Source of the DNA: Streptomyces resistomycificus | Lineage (GTDB): Bacteria; Actinomycetota; Actinomycetes; Streptomycetales; Streptomycetaceae | DNA length: 64,000 nt | Assembly: GCF_001514265.1 (NCBI RefSeq) | Contig: NZ_KQ948991.1 | Location: 97,035-161,034, forward strand | Reading direction: 5' to 3' | Shown: positions 53,867 through 62,835 of the stretch, piece after piece | Layout: each line of letters opens with the position of its first letter | How positions within the stretch are numbered: the stretch's first letter is position 1 | Notes under the pieces: generated by a model | Seen by the model: the letters and a program-made list of their open reading frames with translations, nothing else | What the model was told of the DNA's origin: nothing | Database searches by the model: none | Translations under genes and position numbers: made by a program

Positions 53867-55315
53867 GTGCCCGCGCCCAGCACCACCACCCGCAAAGTCT
53901 TCGGACGTCTGTCCCTGCCCGAGCGGAACTTCGTCACGGACGCGCTGCGCACCGAGACCGTCGGCGGTGTCCTGCTCCTCCTCGCCGCGGTCGCCGCGCT
54001 GGCCTGGGCGAACATTCCGGCCCTGCACGACAGCTACGAGAGCGTCAGCCACTTCCACCTCGGCCCCGCGGCCCTCGGTCTCGACCTCTCGGTCGCGCAC
54101 TGGGCCGCCGACGGACTCCTCGCGATCTTCTTCTTCGTGGCCGGGATCGAGCTCAAGCGCGAACTGGTCGCGGGCGACCTCCGCGACCCCAGGGCGGCCG
54201 CGCTGCCCGTCGTCGCGGCGCTGTGCGGCATGGCCGTACCGGCGCTCGTCTACACACTCACCAACGTCACGGGCGGCGGCTCGCTCAGCGGCTGGGCCGT
54301 CCCCACCGCCACCGACATCGCCTTCGCGCTCGCCGTGCTCGCGGTCATCGGCACCTCCCTGCCGAGCGCCCTGCGCGCCTTCCTGCTGACGCTCGCCGTC
54401 GTCGACGACCTCTTCGCGATCCTGATCATCGCGGTCTTCTTCACCGCCGACATCGACTTCCTGGCGCTGGGCGGCGCGGTCGTCGGTCTCGCCGTCTTCT
54501 GGCTGCTGCTGCGCAAGGGCGTACGCGGCTGGTACGTGTACGTGCCGCTCGCGCTCGTGGTCTGGGCACTGATGTACAACAGCGGCATCCACGCCACCAT
54601 CGCGGGCGTCGCGATGGGACTGATGCTGCGCTGCACGACCCACGAGGGCGAGGAGCACTCCCCCGGTGAGCGCGTCGAGCACCTCGTACGGCCGCTGTCG
54701 GCGGGGCTGGCCGTCCCGCTGTTCGCCTTGTTCAGCGCGGGCGTCTCGGTCTCCGGGGGCGCACTGGGCGAGGTGTTCACCGAACCGGAGGCGCTCGGCG
54801 TGGTCCTCGGGCTCGTCGTCGGCAAGACGCTCGGCATCTTCGGCGGGACCTGGCTGACGGCACGCTTCACCCGGGCCTCACTCAGCGACGACCTCGAGTG
54901 GGCCGACGTGTTCGCGGTGGCCACGCTGGCCGGCATCGGATTCACCGTCTCGCTGCTCATCGGCGAGCTGGCCTTCGACGGCGACGCGGCACTGACGGAC
55001 CAGGTCAAGACCGCCGTCCTGACGGGGTCCGTGATCGCGGCGCTGCTGGCGACCGTGCTGCTGAAGATGCGGAACGCCAAGTACCGCCGACTGTGGGAGA
55101 CCGAGGAGCGCGACGAGGACCTCTCGGGCGTGCCGGACGTCTACGAGGAAGACGACCCGGCGTATCACCTGCGGATGGCCGACATCCACGACCGCAAGGC
55201 CGCCGAGCACCGCCGGATCGCCGAGCGGATGGCCGCCGAAAGGGCGGACGCCGAGCGACGCGGGCTTGCCGAAGTGGCGGGCGGGGCAGGCGAGGAGAAC
55301 GACCGTCCGGCATGA
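53867..55315 (+). CDS. nhaA: Na+/H+ antiporter NhaA
   Basis: About 482 residues from GTG 53867, which has GGAGGT at ideal distance; an ATG at 53831 gives a longer form. About 11-12 membrane helices. Functional Asp residues are in WAVPTATDIAFALAVLAV and LAVVDDLFAILIIAVFF, corresponding to Asp133 and Asp163/164 of E. coli NhaA. The ~70-residue cytoplasmic tail is charged (EEDDPAYHLRMADIHDRKAA) and helical, longer than in E. coli. It exports Na+ in exchange for H+. This gene is not part of the M. tuberculosis order and was inserted or lost. Confidence 0.95.
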   Translation: MPAPSTTTRKVFGRLSLPERNFVTDALRTETVGGVLLLLAAVAALAWANIPALHDSYESVSHFHLGPAALGLDLSVAHWAADGLLAIFFFVAGIELKRELVAGDLRDPRAAALPVVAALCGMAVPALVYTLTNVTGGGSLSGWAVPTATDIAFALAVLAVIGTSLPSALRAFLLTLAVVDDLFAILIIAVFFTADIDFLALGGAVVGLAVFWLLLRKGVRGWYVYVPLALVVWALMYNSGIHATIAGVAMGLMLRCTTHEGEEHSPGERVEHLVRPLSAGLAVPLFALFSAGVSVSGGALGEVFTEPEALGVVLGLVVGKTLGIFGGTWLTARFTRASLSDDLEWADVFAVATLAGIGFTVSLLIGELAFDGDAALTDQVKTAVLTGSVIAALLATVLLKMRNAKYRRLWETEERDEDLSGVPDVYEEDDPAYHLRMADIHDRKAAEHRRIAERMAAERADAERRGLAEVAGGAGEENDRPA

Positions 55316-55403
55316 TCTGACGGGACGGTACAAAAGGACCGTACACATGGACCGTACACATGCACCGCCCCGGTCAGGCACACGGCAGAAAAGGGAGAAC
55401 GCG

Positions 55404-55895
55404 ATGAGCGCACCCGACGGCAGCCCGGTCGGCGCCGAACGTAGCATCGGGCAGCTGTTCGCCTCGGCGACGACCGAGATGTCGGCGCTGGTGCACGACG
55501 AGATCGCGCTGGCGAAGGCGCAGCTGAAGCGGGACGTGAAGCGCGGCGCGACGAGCGGCGGCGCGTTCACGGTGGCCGGGGCGGTCCTGGTCTTCTCGCT
55601 TCCGATGCTGAACTTCGCGCTGGCGTACGGCATCCGGACCTGGAGCGACTGGAACCTCGCGGTCTGCTTCCTGCTGTCCTTCGCGGCCAACGTCCTCATC
55701 GCGGGGCTGCTCGCGCTGATCGGCGTCGTCTTCGCGAAGAAGGCGAAGAAGGGCAAGGGCCCGCAGAAGGTCGCCGCCTCGGTGAAGGAGTCGGCGGGCG
55801 TCCTGCAGAACGCCAAGCCGCACCCGCGTCCGGCCCTGGAGGACGGGCTCCCGGACGCCAAGGCCATCGAGGCTGTGGCACGCTCGTCCTCATGA
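55404..55895 (+). CDS. Phage-holin-family / actinobacterial integral membrane protein
   Basis: 163 residues from ATG 55404, preceded by AAGGGAG. An amphipathic N-terminal part (IGQLFASATTEMSALVHDEI) leads to two membrane spans (~53-80 and ~90-115), followed by a Lys-rich stretch (FAKKAKKGKGPQK). It matches the Rv3669-type holin-superfamily protein found before ephE. Its stop overlaps the next start as ATGA, so the two are translated together. A pore-forming role is not shown; a scaffold at the membrane is as likely. Confidence 0.85.
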   Translation: MSAPDGSPVGAERSIGQLFASATTEMSALVHDEIALAKAQLKRDVKRGATSGGAFTVAGAVLVFSLPMLNFALAYGIRTWSDWNLAVCFLLSFAANVLIAGLLALIGVVFAKKAKKGKGPQKVAASVKESAGVLQNAKPHPRPALEDGLPDAKAIEAVARSSS

Positions 55896-56830
55896 CGGAT
55901 CCCGCCCCCTCCTCGGCCCAGCCCGCCTCGGTCGTACGGCCGGACGGCCCCTGGACCCACCGGGAGGTCGCCGCCAACGGCGCGCGCTTCCACATCGCGG
56001 AGATGGGCGACGGGCCGCTGGTGCTGCTGCTGCACGGGTTCCCCCAGTTCTGGTGGACCTGGCGGCACCAGCTGCCCGCACTCGCCGACGCCGGCTTCCG
56101 GGCCGTCGCCATGGACCTGCGCGGCGTCGGCGGCAGCGACCGCACCCCGCGCGGCTACGACCCCGCCAACCTCGCCCTGGACATCACGGGCGTGATCCGT
56201 TCCCTCGGCGAGCCCGACGCCGCGCTGGTCGGCCACGACCTGGGCGGCTATCTGGCGTGGACGGCGGCCGCCATGCGTCCGAAGCTCGTACGACGGCTCG
56301 CGGTCGCCTCCATGCCGCACCCCAGGCGCTGGCGCTCGGCGATGCTCTCGGACGTCAAGCAGACGACCGCGGGCTCCTACATCTGGGGGTTCCAGCGCCC
56401 CTGGATCCCGGAGCGGCAGCTCACCGCCGACGACGGCGCGCTGGTCGCCCGTCTCATCCGGGACTGGTCCGGCCCGCGCCTGCCGGACGACGACGCGGTG
56501 GAGGCGTACCGGCGCGCGATCTGCATCCCCTCGACCGCGCACTGTTCGATCGAGCCCTACCGCTGGATGGTGCGGTCGATGGCCCGCCCCGACGGCATCC
56601 AGTTCAACCGGCGCATGAAGCGCCCGGTGCGGGTGCCGACCCTCCACCTGCACGGGTCACTCGACCCGGTGATGCGCACCCGCAGCGCGGCCGGCTCCGG
56701 CGAGTACGTCGAAGCGCCCTACCGCTGGCGGCTGTTCGACGGTCTGGGGCACTTCCCGCACGAGGAGGACCCGGTCGCCTTCTCCACCGAACTCATCAAC
56801 TGGCTGAAGGATCCCGAACCCGATCGGTGA
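55892..56830 (+). CDS. Alpha/beta hydrolase, epoxide hydrolase EphE-like
   Basis: 312 residues. The oxyanion motif HGFPQFWWTWRHQLP is near 48-62, and the nucleophile is Asp in GHDLGGYLAW near 114, as in epoxide hydrolases and haloalkane dehalogenases. DLRGVGGSDRTP is the second strand pattern. The acid is probably in GSLDPVM and the His in GLGHFPHEED. Lid-domain Tyr residues would polarise the epoxide. It corresponds to M. tuberculosis Rv3670 (EphE). Coupled to the membrane protein gene upstream. Confidence 0.9.
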   Translation: MTDPAPSSAQPASVVRPDGPWTHREVAANGARFHIAEMGDGPLVLLLHGFPQFWWTWRHQLPALADAGFRAVAMDLRGVGGSDRTPRGYDPANLALDITGVIRSLGEPDAALVGHDLGGYLAWTAAAMRPKLVRRLAVASMPHPRRWRSAMLSDVKQTTAGSYIWGFQRPWIPERQLTADDGALVARLIRDWSGPRLPDDDAVEAYRRAICIPSTAHCSIEPYRWMVRSMARPDGIQFNRRMKRPVRVPTLHLHGSLDPVMRTRSAAGSGEYVEAPYRWRLFDGLGHFPHEEDPVAFSTELINWLKDPEPDR

Positions 56831-56957
56831 CCGTGCCGGAGCGCCCGGTATCCGGATCGGAACACGCGTCCTACGAACGGCCACTTGCCCGGCGCATAGG
56901 CCAATTGGGGGGCCTGGGGGCGGTTATCGACCTTGGGGCGGGGGCAGACGTCCGGGT

Positions 56958-57140
56958 ATGGGCTGGACGCACGACTACAGTGACGTAGCACGCAAGCGAC
57001 GCTCGGGCGGCGGCCTGGGCACCCACCAGCAAGGCGGTGCACCGCAATTGGCGGGTGCTGACCCGAGGGTGGGCATTCCGATCATTCTGCGTCGCCGGGC
57101 CCGCTGGGTCTCGGTACGCCTGCGTCATCCCAAGGGCTGA
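56958..57140 (+). CDS. Possible 60-residue small protein
   Basis: Begins MGWTHDYSDVARKRRSGGG and ends VSVRLRHPKG. It fills an otherwise empty 373-bp gap between the converging ephE-like and protease genes. The composition is basic with an ordered-looking end (ILRRRARWVSVRLRH). Third-position GC is about 70%, lower than its neighbours, and no strong ribosome site is visible, so it may be non-coding. GGGCTGACGCCCC just after the stop is a weak hairpin. Family not recognised. Confidence 0.4.
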   Translation: MGWTHDYSDVARKRRSGGGLGTHQQGGAPQLAGADPRVGIPIILRRRARWVSVRLRHPKG

Positions 57141-57203
57141 CGCCCCTTCCTTCACCCAACCCCGGGCTTCCACCGAAGTCCGGGCCTCCACCCGAGCCCG
57201 GAC

Positions 57204-58424
57204 TCAGAGGGCGCAGCTGTCGCTGTCCACCTGCTGGTTCGCGGTACGCCCCTTGGTGATGTCCTCCTGGATCTCGTCCGCGGTGAGCGCGTACCCGGTG
57301 TCGGCGTCGTCGAGGGACTTCGCGAAGACCACGCCGTACACCTTCCCCTCGGGGGTGAGCAGCGGGCCGCCTGAGTTGCCCTGACGGACGGTCGCGTACA
57401 GCGAGTAGACGTCCCGGCGGACGGTGCCACGGTGGTAGATGTCCGCGCCGCTGGCCGTGATGCGGCCGCGCACGCGCGCGGACCGGACGTCGTACGCCCC
57501 GTTCTCCGGGAAGCCCGCGACGATCGCGCTGTCCCCGCTGGCCGCGTCCTCGGAGGTGAACCGCAGCGCGGGCGCCTTCAGATCGGGTACGTCGAGTACG
57601 GCGATGTCGCGCTCCCAGTCGTAGAGGACGACGGTCGCGTCGTACTTCTTGCCCTCGCCGCCGATCTGGACGGTGGGTTCGTCGACGCCGCCCACCACGT
57701 GCGCGTTGGTCATCACCCGGCGGTCGGAGAAGACGAAGCCGGTGCCTTCGAGGACCTTGCCGCAACTCTGGGCGGTGCCCATGACCTTGACGATGGAGCG
57801 CTGGGCGCGGGCGGCGACGGGACTGTCCACGAGGGCCGGGTCCGGCGGCCGGACCTCCTTGATCGGCTCGTTCGAGAACGGGCTGAAGACCTGCGGGAAG
57901 CCGTTCTGTGCGAGGACCGAGGTGAAGTCCTTGAACCAGGTGTCGGCCTGGGCGGGCAGCACCTCCTGCACGCCCAGCAGCAGCTTGGAGCCGCGCACTT
58001 CCTTGCCCACGGTCGGCATCGTCGTCTGCGCGAGCGCGGAGCCGATCAGCCAGGCGACCAGGAGCATCGCCACGACGTTGACGAGCGCCCCGCCCGTCGC
58101 GTCCAGGGCGCGGGCCGGGGACCAGGTGATGTACCGGCGCAGCTTGTTGCCGAGGTGGGTGGTCAGGGCCTGGCCGACGGAGGCGCAGATGATGACGACG
58201 ACCACGGCGACGACGGCGGCGGTGGTGCTCACCTCGGCGTTGTCGGTCACCGCGTCCCAGAAGACCGGGAGGAGGTATACGGCGACGAGGCCGCCGCCCA
58301 GGAAGCCGATCACCGACAGGATGCCGACGACGAAGCCCTGGCGATAGCCGACGATCGCGAACCACACGGCGGCGACCAGCAACAGGATGTCCAGCACATT
58401 CACGAAGGCCACCCTGTCATGCAC
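57204..58424 (-). CDS. MarP-type membrane serine protease
   Basis: 406 residues. Four membrane helices (~5-130, CvpA-like: VLDILLLVAAVWFAIVGYRQ) precede a periplasmic chymotrypsin-fold protease. The triad is His in MTNAHVVGG (~241), Asp in WERDIAVLDV (~273) and Ser in RQGNSGGPLL (~350). Cys pairs such as SCGKV and the final DSCAL could form a disulfide, as regulates M. tuberculosis MarP (Rv3671c), a protease needed for acid resistance. It starts 8 bp inside the end of the NUDIX gene upstream, so the two are an operon with nth. Confidence 0.93.
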   Translation of the reverse strand: MHDRVAFVNVLDILLLVAAVWFAIVGYRQGFVVGILSVIGFLGGGLVAVYLLPVFWDAVTDNAEVSTTAAVVAVVVVIICASVGQALTTHLGNKLRRYITWSPARALDATGGALVNVVAMLLVAWLIGSALAQTTMPTVGKEVRGSKLLLGVQEVLPAQADTWFKDFTSVLAQNGFPQVFSPFSNEPIKEVRPPDPALVDSPVAARAQRSIVKVMGTAQSCGKVLEGTGFVFSDRRVMTNAHVVGGVDEPTVQIGGEGKKYDATVVLYDWERDIAVLDVPDLKAPALRFTSEDAASGDSAIVAGFPENGAYDVRSARVRGRITASGADIYHRGTVRRDVYSLYATVRQGNSGGPLLTPEGKVYGVVFAKSLDDADTGYALTADEIQEDITKGRTANQQVDSDSCAL

Positions 58425-59118
58425 GCCAGTCGAGGGGCACTTGCTTCTCGCGGTCCCAGGGCCGTTCCCAGCCCGAGTAGTGGAGGAGTCGGTCGATGAT
58501 TCCGGCCGTGAACCCCCACACCAGGGCCGATTCGACCAGAAATGCCGGACCTCGGTGGCCGCTGGGGTGAACGGTGGTGGCGCGGTTGTCGGGGTCAGTG
58601 AGATCCGCCACGGGCACGGTGAAGACCCGCGCGGTCTCGTTCGGATCGACGACCCCCACCGGGCTCGGCTCGCGCCACCAGCCCAGCACCGGGGTCACCA
58701 CGAAGTGGCTGACCGGGATGTACAGCTTGGGCAGCACGCCGAAGAGCTGAACGCCGGCCGGGTCGAGCCCGGTCTCCTCCTCGGCCTCGCGCAGGGCCGC
58801 CCGCAGCGGGCCGTCGCCCTTCGGGTCGCCGTCCTCCGGATCGAGCGCGCCTCCGGGGAAGGAGGGCTGTCCGGCGTGGGAGCGCAGTGAGCTCGCCCGC
58901 TCCATCAGCAGCAGCTCGGGCCCGCGCACGCCGTCGCCCTCACCGAAGAGGACGAGCACGGCGGACTGCCGCCCCGCGCCGTTCTCCGGCGGCAGGAAGC
59001 GACTGAGCTGCAACGGCTCGACCGTCTCCACCGCGTGCACCACCGGATCGAGCCAGGCGGGCAGGCCCTCCTTGCTGAGCGTCACGGAACCGCCCTGAGT
59101 GTTGCTCGCGCGCGTCAT
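58417..59118 (-). CDS. NUDIX hydrolase, CoA pyrophosphatase type
   Basis: About 233 residues from ATG 59118 (GGGGGTG upstream; GTG at 59124 is an alternative). The NUDIX box is PLRAALREAEEETGLDPAG, preceded by SHAGQPSFPGGALDPED, the extra motif of the CoA-hydrolysing NUDIX group (UPF0035). It would cut CoA or its derivatives to 4'-phosphopantetheine and 3',5'-ADP. The neighbours nth and marP are conserved with it in actinobacteria (Rv3672c). The protein is complete. Confidence 0.9.
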   Translation of the reverse strand: MTRASNTQGGSVTLSKEGLPAWLDPVVHAVETVEPLQLSRFLPPENGAGRQSAVLVLFGEGDGVRGPELLLMERASSLRSHAGQPSFPGGALDPEDGDPKGDGPLRAALREAEEETGLDPAGVQLFGVLPKLYIPVSHFVVTPVLGWWREPSPVGVVDPNETARVFTVPVADLTDPDNRATTVHPSGHRGPAFLVESALVWGFTAGIIDRLLHYSGWERPWDREKQVPLDWRA

Positions 59119-59168
59119 CGCCACCCCCGTCGTTCTGCTGGATCCAACGCCCGACGGGCCCGAGATCG

Positions 59169-59190
59169 TTCCTGGGAACGTACCCAGGAA
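59169..59190 (-). terminator. Palindromic hairpin between nth and NUDIX gene
   Basis: TTCCTGGG and CCCAGGAA form a perfect 8-bp stem with a 6-nt loop. It lies in the 88-bp gap after nth; it could attenuate read-through into the NUDIX-marP pair. Confidence 0.4.
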
Positions 59191-59206
59191 TGGGTCCGGG
59201 GGCGGA

Positions 59207-60100
59207 TCATCCCGCTCCCAGCGGCGGCGCGGGTTTCCCGCCCGCGTCCAGGTATGCCTGCGGGGGCTTCAGGCGCTGGCCCGGGAAGCCGCCCTTCTCG
59301 TACTTGAGGAGCTTCTTCGCCTTCTCCGGGTCCGTCTCGCCCTCGCCGTACGCCGGGCAGAGCGGGGCGATGGGGCAGGCGCCGCAGGCGGGCTTGCGGG
59401 CGTGGCAGATGCGGCGGCCGTGGAAGATCACGTGGTGCGAGAGCATCGTCCACTCGCTCTTGGGGAAGAGCCCGCCGACGGTGGCCTCGATCTTGTCGGG
59501 CTCGGTCTCCTCGGTCCACTTCCAGCGCCGCACCAGCCGCTGGAAGTGCGTGTCCACGGTGATGCCGGGCCGCCCGAAGGCGTTGCCCAGGACGACGAAG
59601 GCGGTCTTGCGGCCGACGCCGGGCAGCTTGACGAGGTCCTCGAGCCGCCCGGGGACCTCGCCGCCGAACTGTTCCGCGAGGGCCTTCGAAAGCCCTATGA
59701 CCGCCTTGGTCTTGGCACGGAAGAAACCGGTGGGCCGCAGGATCTCCTCGACCTCCTCCGGATCGGCGGCGGCCAGGTCCTCCGGCGTGGGGTACTTGGC
59801 GAAGAGGGCGGGGGTGGTCTGGTTGACCCTGAGGTCGGTGGTCTGGGCGGACAGGACGGTGGCGACGACGAGTTGGAAGGGGTTCTCGAAGTCCAGCTCC
59901 GGATGGGCGTACGGATAGACCTCCGCGAGCTCGCGGTTGATGCGGCGAGCCCGGCGCACCAGTGCCGTTCGAGACTCGCTCTTCTTCGCCGGACCGGCCG
60001 GAGCCACCTCTTTCACCGCAACCTTCTTTGTCGCTTTTGCCGTTTTCTTTCCGCCAGCGGGGCCCTGTTCGCCCACAGCGGAATCTCGACGTACAACCAC
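59207..60100 (-). CDS. nth: Endonuclease III
   Basis: 297 residues from GTG 60100. After a Lys/Ala-rich N-terminal extension (~45 residues) comes the standard enzyme: helix-hairpin-helix with catalytic Lys in [10 protein letters not shown], catalytic Asp in [11 protein letters not shown], and the [4Fe-4S] Cys pattern in [18 protein letters not shown]. It removes oxidised pyrimidines and cuts the abasic site. The C-terminal ~55 residues beyond the cluster are an actinobacterial extension. Divergent from crp with 251 bp between the start codons. Confidence 0.96.
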   Translation of the reverse strand: MVVRRDSAVGEQGPAGGKKTAKATKKVAVKEVAPAGPAKKSESRTALVRRARRINRELAEVYPYAHPELDFENPFQLVVATVLSAQTTDLRVNQTTPALFAKYPTPEDLAAADPEEVEEILRPTGFFRAKTKAVIGLSKALAEQFGGEVPGRLEDLVKLPGVGRKTAFVVLGNAFGRPGITVDTHFQRLVRRWKWTEETEPDKIEATVGGLFPKSEWTMLSHHVIFHGRRICHARKPACGACPIAPLCPAYGEGETDPEKAKKLLKYEKGGFPGQRLKPPQAYLDAGGKPAPPLGAG

Positions 60101-60247
60101 CCGCCCAGCCCCCTAGGCCTGTGCTCTCACCGGCGATTTGGACACCCGGCCAGCCTAGAGCCCGGCACTGACATCTGCCCCGGACCCTGAAGATCAGCCC
60201 CCAATTGGACCCCTGCCGCTTACCTCAGGACACGTGTGCGGCATCCT

Positions 60248-60261
60248 TGTGACAGATCACA
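60248..60261 (+). promoter_or_regulatory. Crp-like palindrome upstream of crp
   Basis: TGTGACAGATCACA: arms TGTGA and TCACA flank four bases (the usual E. coli/M. tuberculosis site has six). It is ~91 bp upstream of the crp GTG in the nth-crp intergenic region. Suggests autoregulation, with the shorter spacing as a caveat. Confidence 0.45.
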
Positions 60262-60351
60262 CTGTTTGGAACGTCCGGCAAAATGGGGAACACGGACCCC
60301 TGGTAAGCGGGGAAGCAAGATCCCCTGAGCAGGTCGACAAGGAGAGAACTC

Positions 60352-61026
60352 GTGGACGACGTTCTGCGGCGCAACCCGCTCTTCGCGGCGCTCGATGACG
60401 AGCAGTCCGCGGAACTGCGCGCCTCCATGAGTGAGGTGACGCTCGCCCGCGGCGACTCCCTGTTCCACGAGGGCGACCCGGGCGACCGGCTCTACGTCGT
60501 CACCGAGGGCAAGGTGAAGCTCCACCGCACCTCCCCCGACGGCCGCGAGAACATGCTGGCCGTCGTCGGCCCCGGCGAGCTCATCGGCGAACTGTCCCTG
60601 TTCGACCCGGGCCCGCGCACGGCGACCGCCACCGCGCTGACCGAGGTCAAGCTGCTCGGCCTCGGCCACGGCGACCTCCAGCCCTGGCTGAACGTCCGCC
60701 CCGAGGTGGCCACCGCCCTCCTGCGCGCTGTCGCCCGCCGGCTGCGCCGCACCAACGACGCCATGTCCGACCTGGTCTTCTCGGACGTCCCCGGCCGGGT
60801 GGCCCGCGCGCTGCTCGACCTCTCCCGCCGCTTCGGCGTGCAGTCCGAAGAGGGCATCCACGTCGTCCACGACCTCACGCAGGAGGAGCTGGCCCAGTTG
60901 GTCGGCGCGTCCCGCGAGACCGTGAACAAGGCGCTGGCCGACTTCGCCGGCCGCGGGTGGCTGCGCCTGGAGGCGCGAGCGGTGATCCTGCTGGACGTGG
61001 AGCGGCTCGCCAAGCGTTCACGCTGA
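60352..61026 (+). CDS. crp: cAMP receptor protein family regulator Crp
   Basis: 224 residues from GTG 60352, with AAGGAGAG upstream. The cyclic-nucleotide-binding domain (~10-115) has GDRLYVVTEGKVKLHR and the phosphate-binding cassette GELIGELSLFDPGPRTATA. A long dimer helix leads to the winged helix-turn-helix (~165-195; LTQEELAQLVGASRETVNKAL). It is the sole Crp of streptomycetes, controlling germination, growth and antibiotic production. Rv3676 is the M. tuberculosis counterpart. A strong terminator follows. A Crp-like palindrome lies ahead of it. Confidence 0.97.
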   Translation: MDDVLRRNPLFAALDDEQSAELRASMSEVTLARGDSLFHEGDPGDRLYVVTEGKVKLHRTSPDGRENMLAVVGPGELIGELSLFDPGPRTATATALTEVKLLGLGHGDLQPWLNVRPEVATALLRAVARRLRRTNDAMSDLVFSDVPGRVARALLDLSRRFGVQSEEGIHVVHDLTQEELAQLVGASRETVNKALADFAGRGWLRLEARAVILLDVERLAKRSR

Positions 61027-61049
61027 CACCGTCCCCCGCCGTACGTCAC

Positions 61050-61080
61050 GGGTCCCGTCTCCTGGAGGCGGGACCCTTTT
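61050..61080 (+). terminator. Rho-independent terminator of crp
   Basis: GGGTCCCG pairs with CGGGACCC, inner CTCC with GGAG, followed by TTTT. Confidence 0.85.
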
Positions 61081-61172
61081 CGTCCGCTCGGGACGCCCCA
61101 AAGGGCTTCCTGGTACCGGACGCGCGGCATAAATAATGAGCTCGGACGCCCCCAGCACGGCACAGTGACCCC

Positions 61173-61991
61173 ATGGCCGAAACCGTTCCCGCCAAGGGGC
61201 TCGACGCCCAGGGCTGCATCGCGCGCGAGGGCTCCCTCGGGCTGGTCGCGCAGGACTTCCGCCCCGTCGTCGCGGCCGCCCGCGACCGCGTGCTCGACCT
61301 CTTCGGTGCCCGGCTGCACAGCGCCTACCTCTACGGGTCGCTTCCGCGCGGCACCGCGCGCGTGGGGCGCAGCGACCTGGACCTGCTGGTCGCCCTGCAC
61401 GAGGAGCCCACGGACACGGACCGAGAGGGCGCCCGCGCCCTCGACGCGGCACTCGACAAGGAGTTCCCACAGATCGACGGCGCCGGGACGCTGCTGTACG
61501 GCCGGGGACGGCTGCTGAGCGACGTGGAGCGGTACGACCTCGGCTGGTTCGTGGCCTGCCTGTGCACCCCGCTGCTCGGCGACGACCTCGCCGAGTACCT
61601 GCCGCGCTACCGCCCCGACTCGCTGCTCGCCCGCGAGACCAACGGGGACCTGGCCCTCTTCCTGCCCCGCTGGCGGGCCCGGATCTCCGCCGCCGACTCG
61701 GAGGAGGCCCGCCGCCCCCTCGTCCGGTTCATGTCGCGCCACCTCGTCCGCACCGGCTTCACGCTCGTCATGCCCCGGTGGAACGGCTGGACGAGCGACC
61801 TCCACGAGATGGCCGAGGTCTTCGGCGCGTACTACCCACAGCGGGCCGTACAGATGCGGTCGGCGGCCGTCCTCGGCTACGAGCCGACGGGTGACCGTGC
61901 CGTCCTCCGGGCGTACGTCGACGACCTGGGTCCCTGGCTGGCCGAGGAGTACGCGCGCGTGCACGGCGTGAAGGCCGTGCGGCCGGACTGA
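61173..61991 (+). CDS. Nucleotidyltransferase-domain protein
   Basis: 272 residues. The polymerase-beta-like motif YLYGSLPRGTARVGRSDLDL carries the GS and the catalytic Asp pair (SDLDL). The remaining ~170 residues are helical and resemble the C-terminal part of aminoglycoside-type or minimal nucleotidyltransferases (FVACLCTPLLG, RFMSRHLVRTGFTLV). It could adenylylate a small molecule or protein; the substrate is unknown. It starts 150 bp after crp, beyond the terminator, so it has its own promoter. Confidence 0.8.
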   Translation: MAETVPAKGLDAQGCIAREGSLGLVAQDFRPVVAAARDRVLDLFGARLHSAYLYGSLPRGTARVGRSDLDLLVALHEEPTDTDREGARALDAALDKEFPQIDGAGTLLYGRGRLLSDVERYDLGWFVACLCTPLLGDDLAEYLPRYRPDSLLARETNGDLALFLPRWRARISAADSEEARRPLVRFMSRHLVRTGFTLVMPRWNGWTSDLHEMAEVFGAYYPQRAVQMRSAAVLGYEPTGDRAVLRAYVDDLGPWLAEEYARVHGVKAVRPD

Positions 61992-62004
61992 AGCGGTCGC
62001 CCGA

Positions 62005-62835
62005 CTAGATCAGGCCGTGCTCCTCCAGGTACTCCATCTGAGCCCGCACCGACAGCTCGGCGGCCGGCCACAGGGAACGCTCCACGTCGGCGTACACATG
62101 GGCGACCACCTCGGAGGGCGTCCGATAGCCGTCCTCCACGGCCGTCTCGACCTGGGCGAGGCGATGGGCGCGGTGGGCGAGATAGAACTCGACGACGCCC
62201 TGCGCGTCCTCCAGCACCGGGCCGTGCCCCGGAAGCACCGTGTGCACCCCGTCGTCGACCGTCAGGGACCTGAGCCGCCGCAGGGAGTCCAGATAGTCGC
62301 CGAGGCGGCCGTCCGGGTGCGCCACGACGGTCGTACCGCGCCCCAGGACGGTGTCACCGGTGAGGACCGCCTGATCGGCCGGGAGATGGAAGCACAGCGA
62401 GTCCGCGGTGTGGCCGGGAGTCGGTACGACCCTCAGCTCCAGGCCCCCGACGCGGACCACCTGCCCGGCGCCCAGGCCTTCCTCTCCCAGCCGCAGCGCC
62501 GGGTCCAGGGCACGCACCTTGGTGCCGGTCAGCTCGGCGAAACGGGCGGCGCCGGCCGCGTGGTCGGGGTGACCGTGGGTGAGCAGGGTCAGGGCGACGC
62601 GCTTGCCGGCCTTCTCGGCCATGTCGACGACGTTCCGCAGGTGGCTGTCGTCCAGCGGTCCCGGATCGATCACCACGGCGAGCTCGGAGTCCGGCTCCGC
62701 CACGATCCAGGTGTTCGTGCCGTCCAGGGTCATCGGCGAGGGGTTCGGCGCGAGGACGTTGAGGGCACGCGGGGTGGCGGGACCCGAGAAGACCCCGCCG
62801 CGGGGGCGGCCGGGAAGGGCTGCTGCGTCCGTCAT
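62005..62835 (-). CDS. Metallo-beta-lactamase-fold hydrolase
   Basis: 276 residues. Metal site THGHPDHAAGAARF (HxHxDH), later His in VPTPGHTADSLCF, Asp in VLTGDTVLGRG and a last His in LPGHGPV. The C-terminal ~70 residues form the LACTB2-type winged-helix-like domain (RTPSEVVAHVYADVERSL). It may be an endoribonuclease-like or thioesterase-type enzyme. M. tuberculosis Rv3677c lies beside crp as well. It begins 4 bp before the end of the NUDIX gene upstream (ATGA), indicating coupling. Confidence 0.9.
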   Translation of the reverse strand: MTDAAALPGRPRGGVFSGPATPRALNVLAPNPSPMTLDGTNTWIVAEPDSELAVVIDPGPLDDSHLRNVVDMAEKAGKRVALTLLTHGHPDHAAGAARFAELTGTKVRALDPALRLGEEGLGAGQVVRVGGLELRVVPTPGHTADSLCFHLPADQAVLTGDTVLGRGTTVVAHPDGRLGDYLDSLRRLRSLTVDDGVHTVLPGHGPVLEDAQGVVEFYLAHRAHRLAQVETAVEDGYRTPSEVVAHVYADVERSLWPAAELSVRAQMEYLEEHGLI

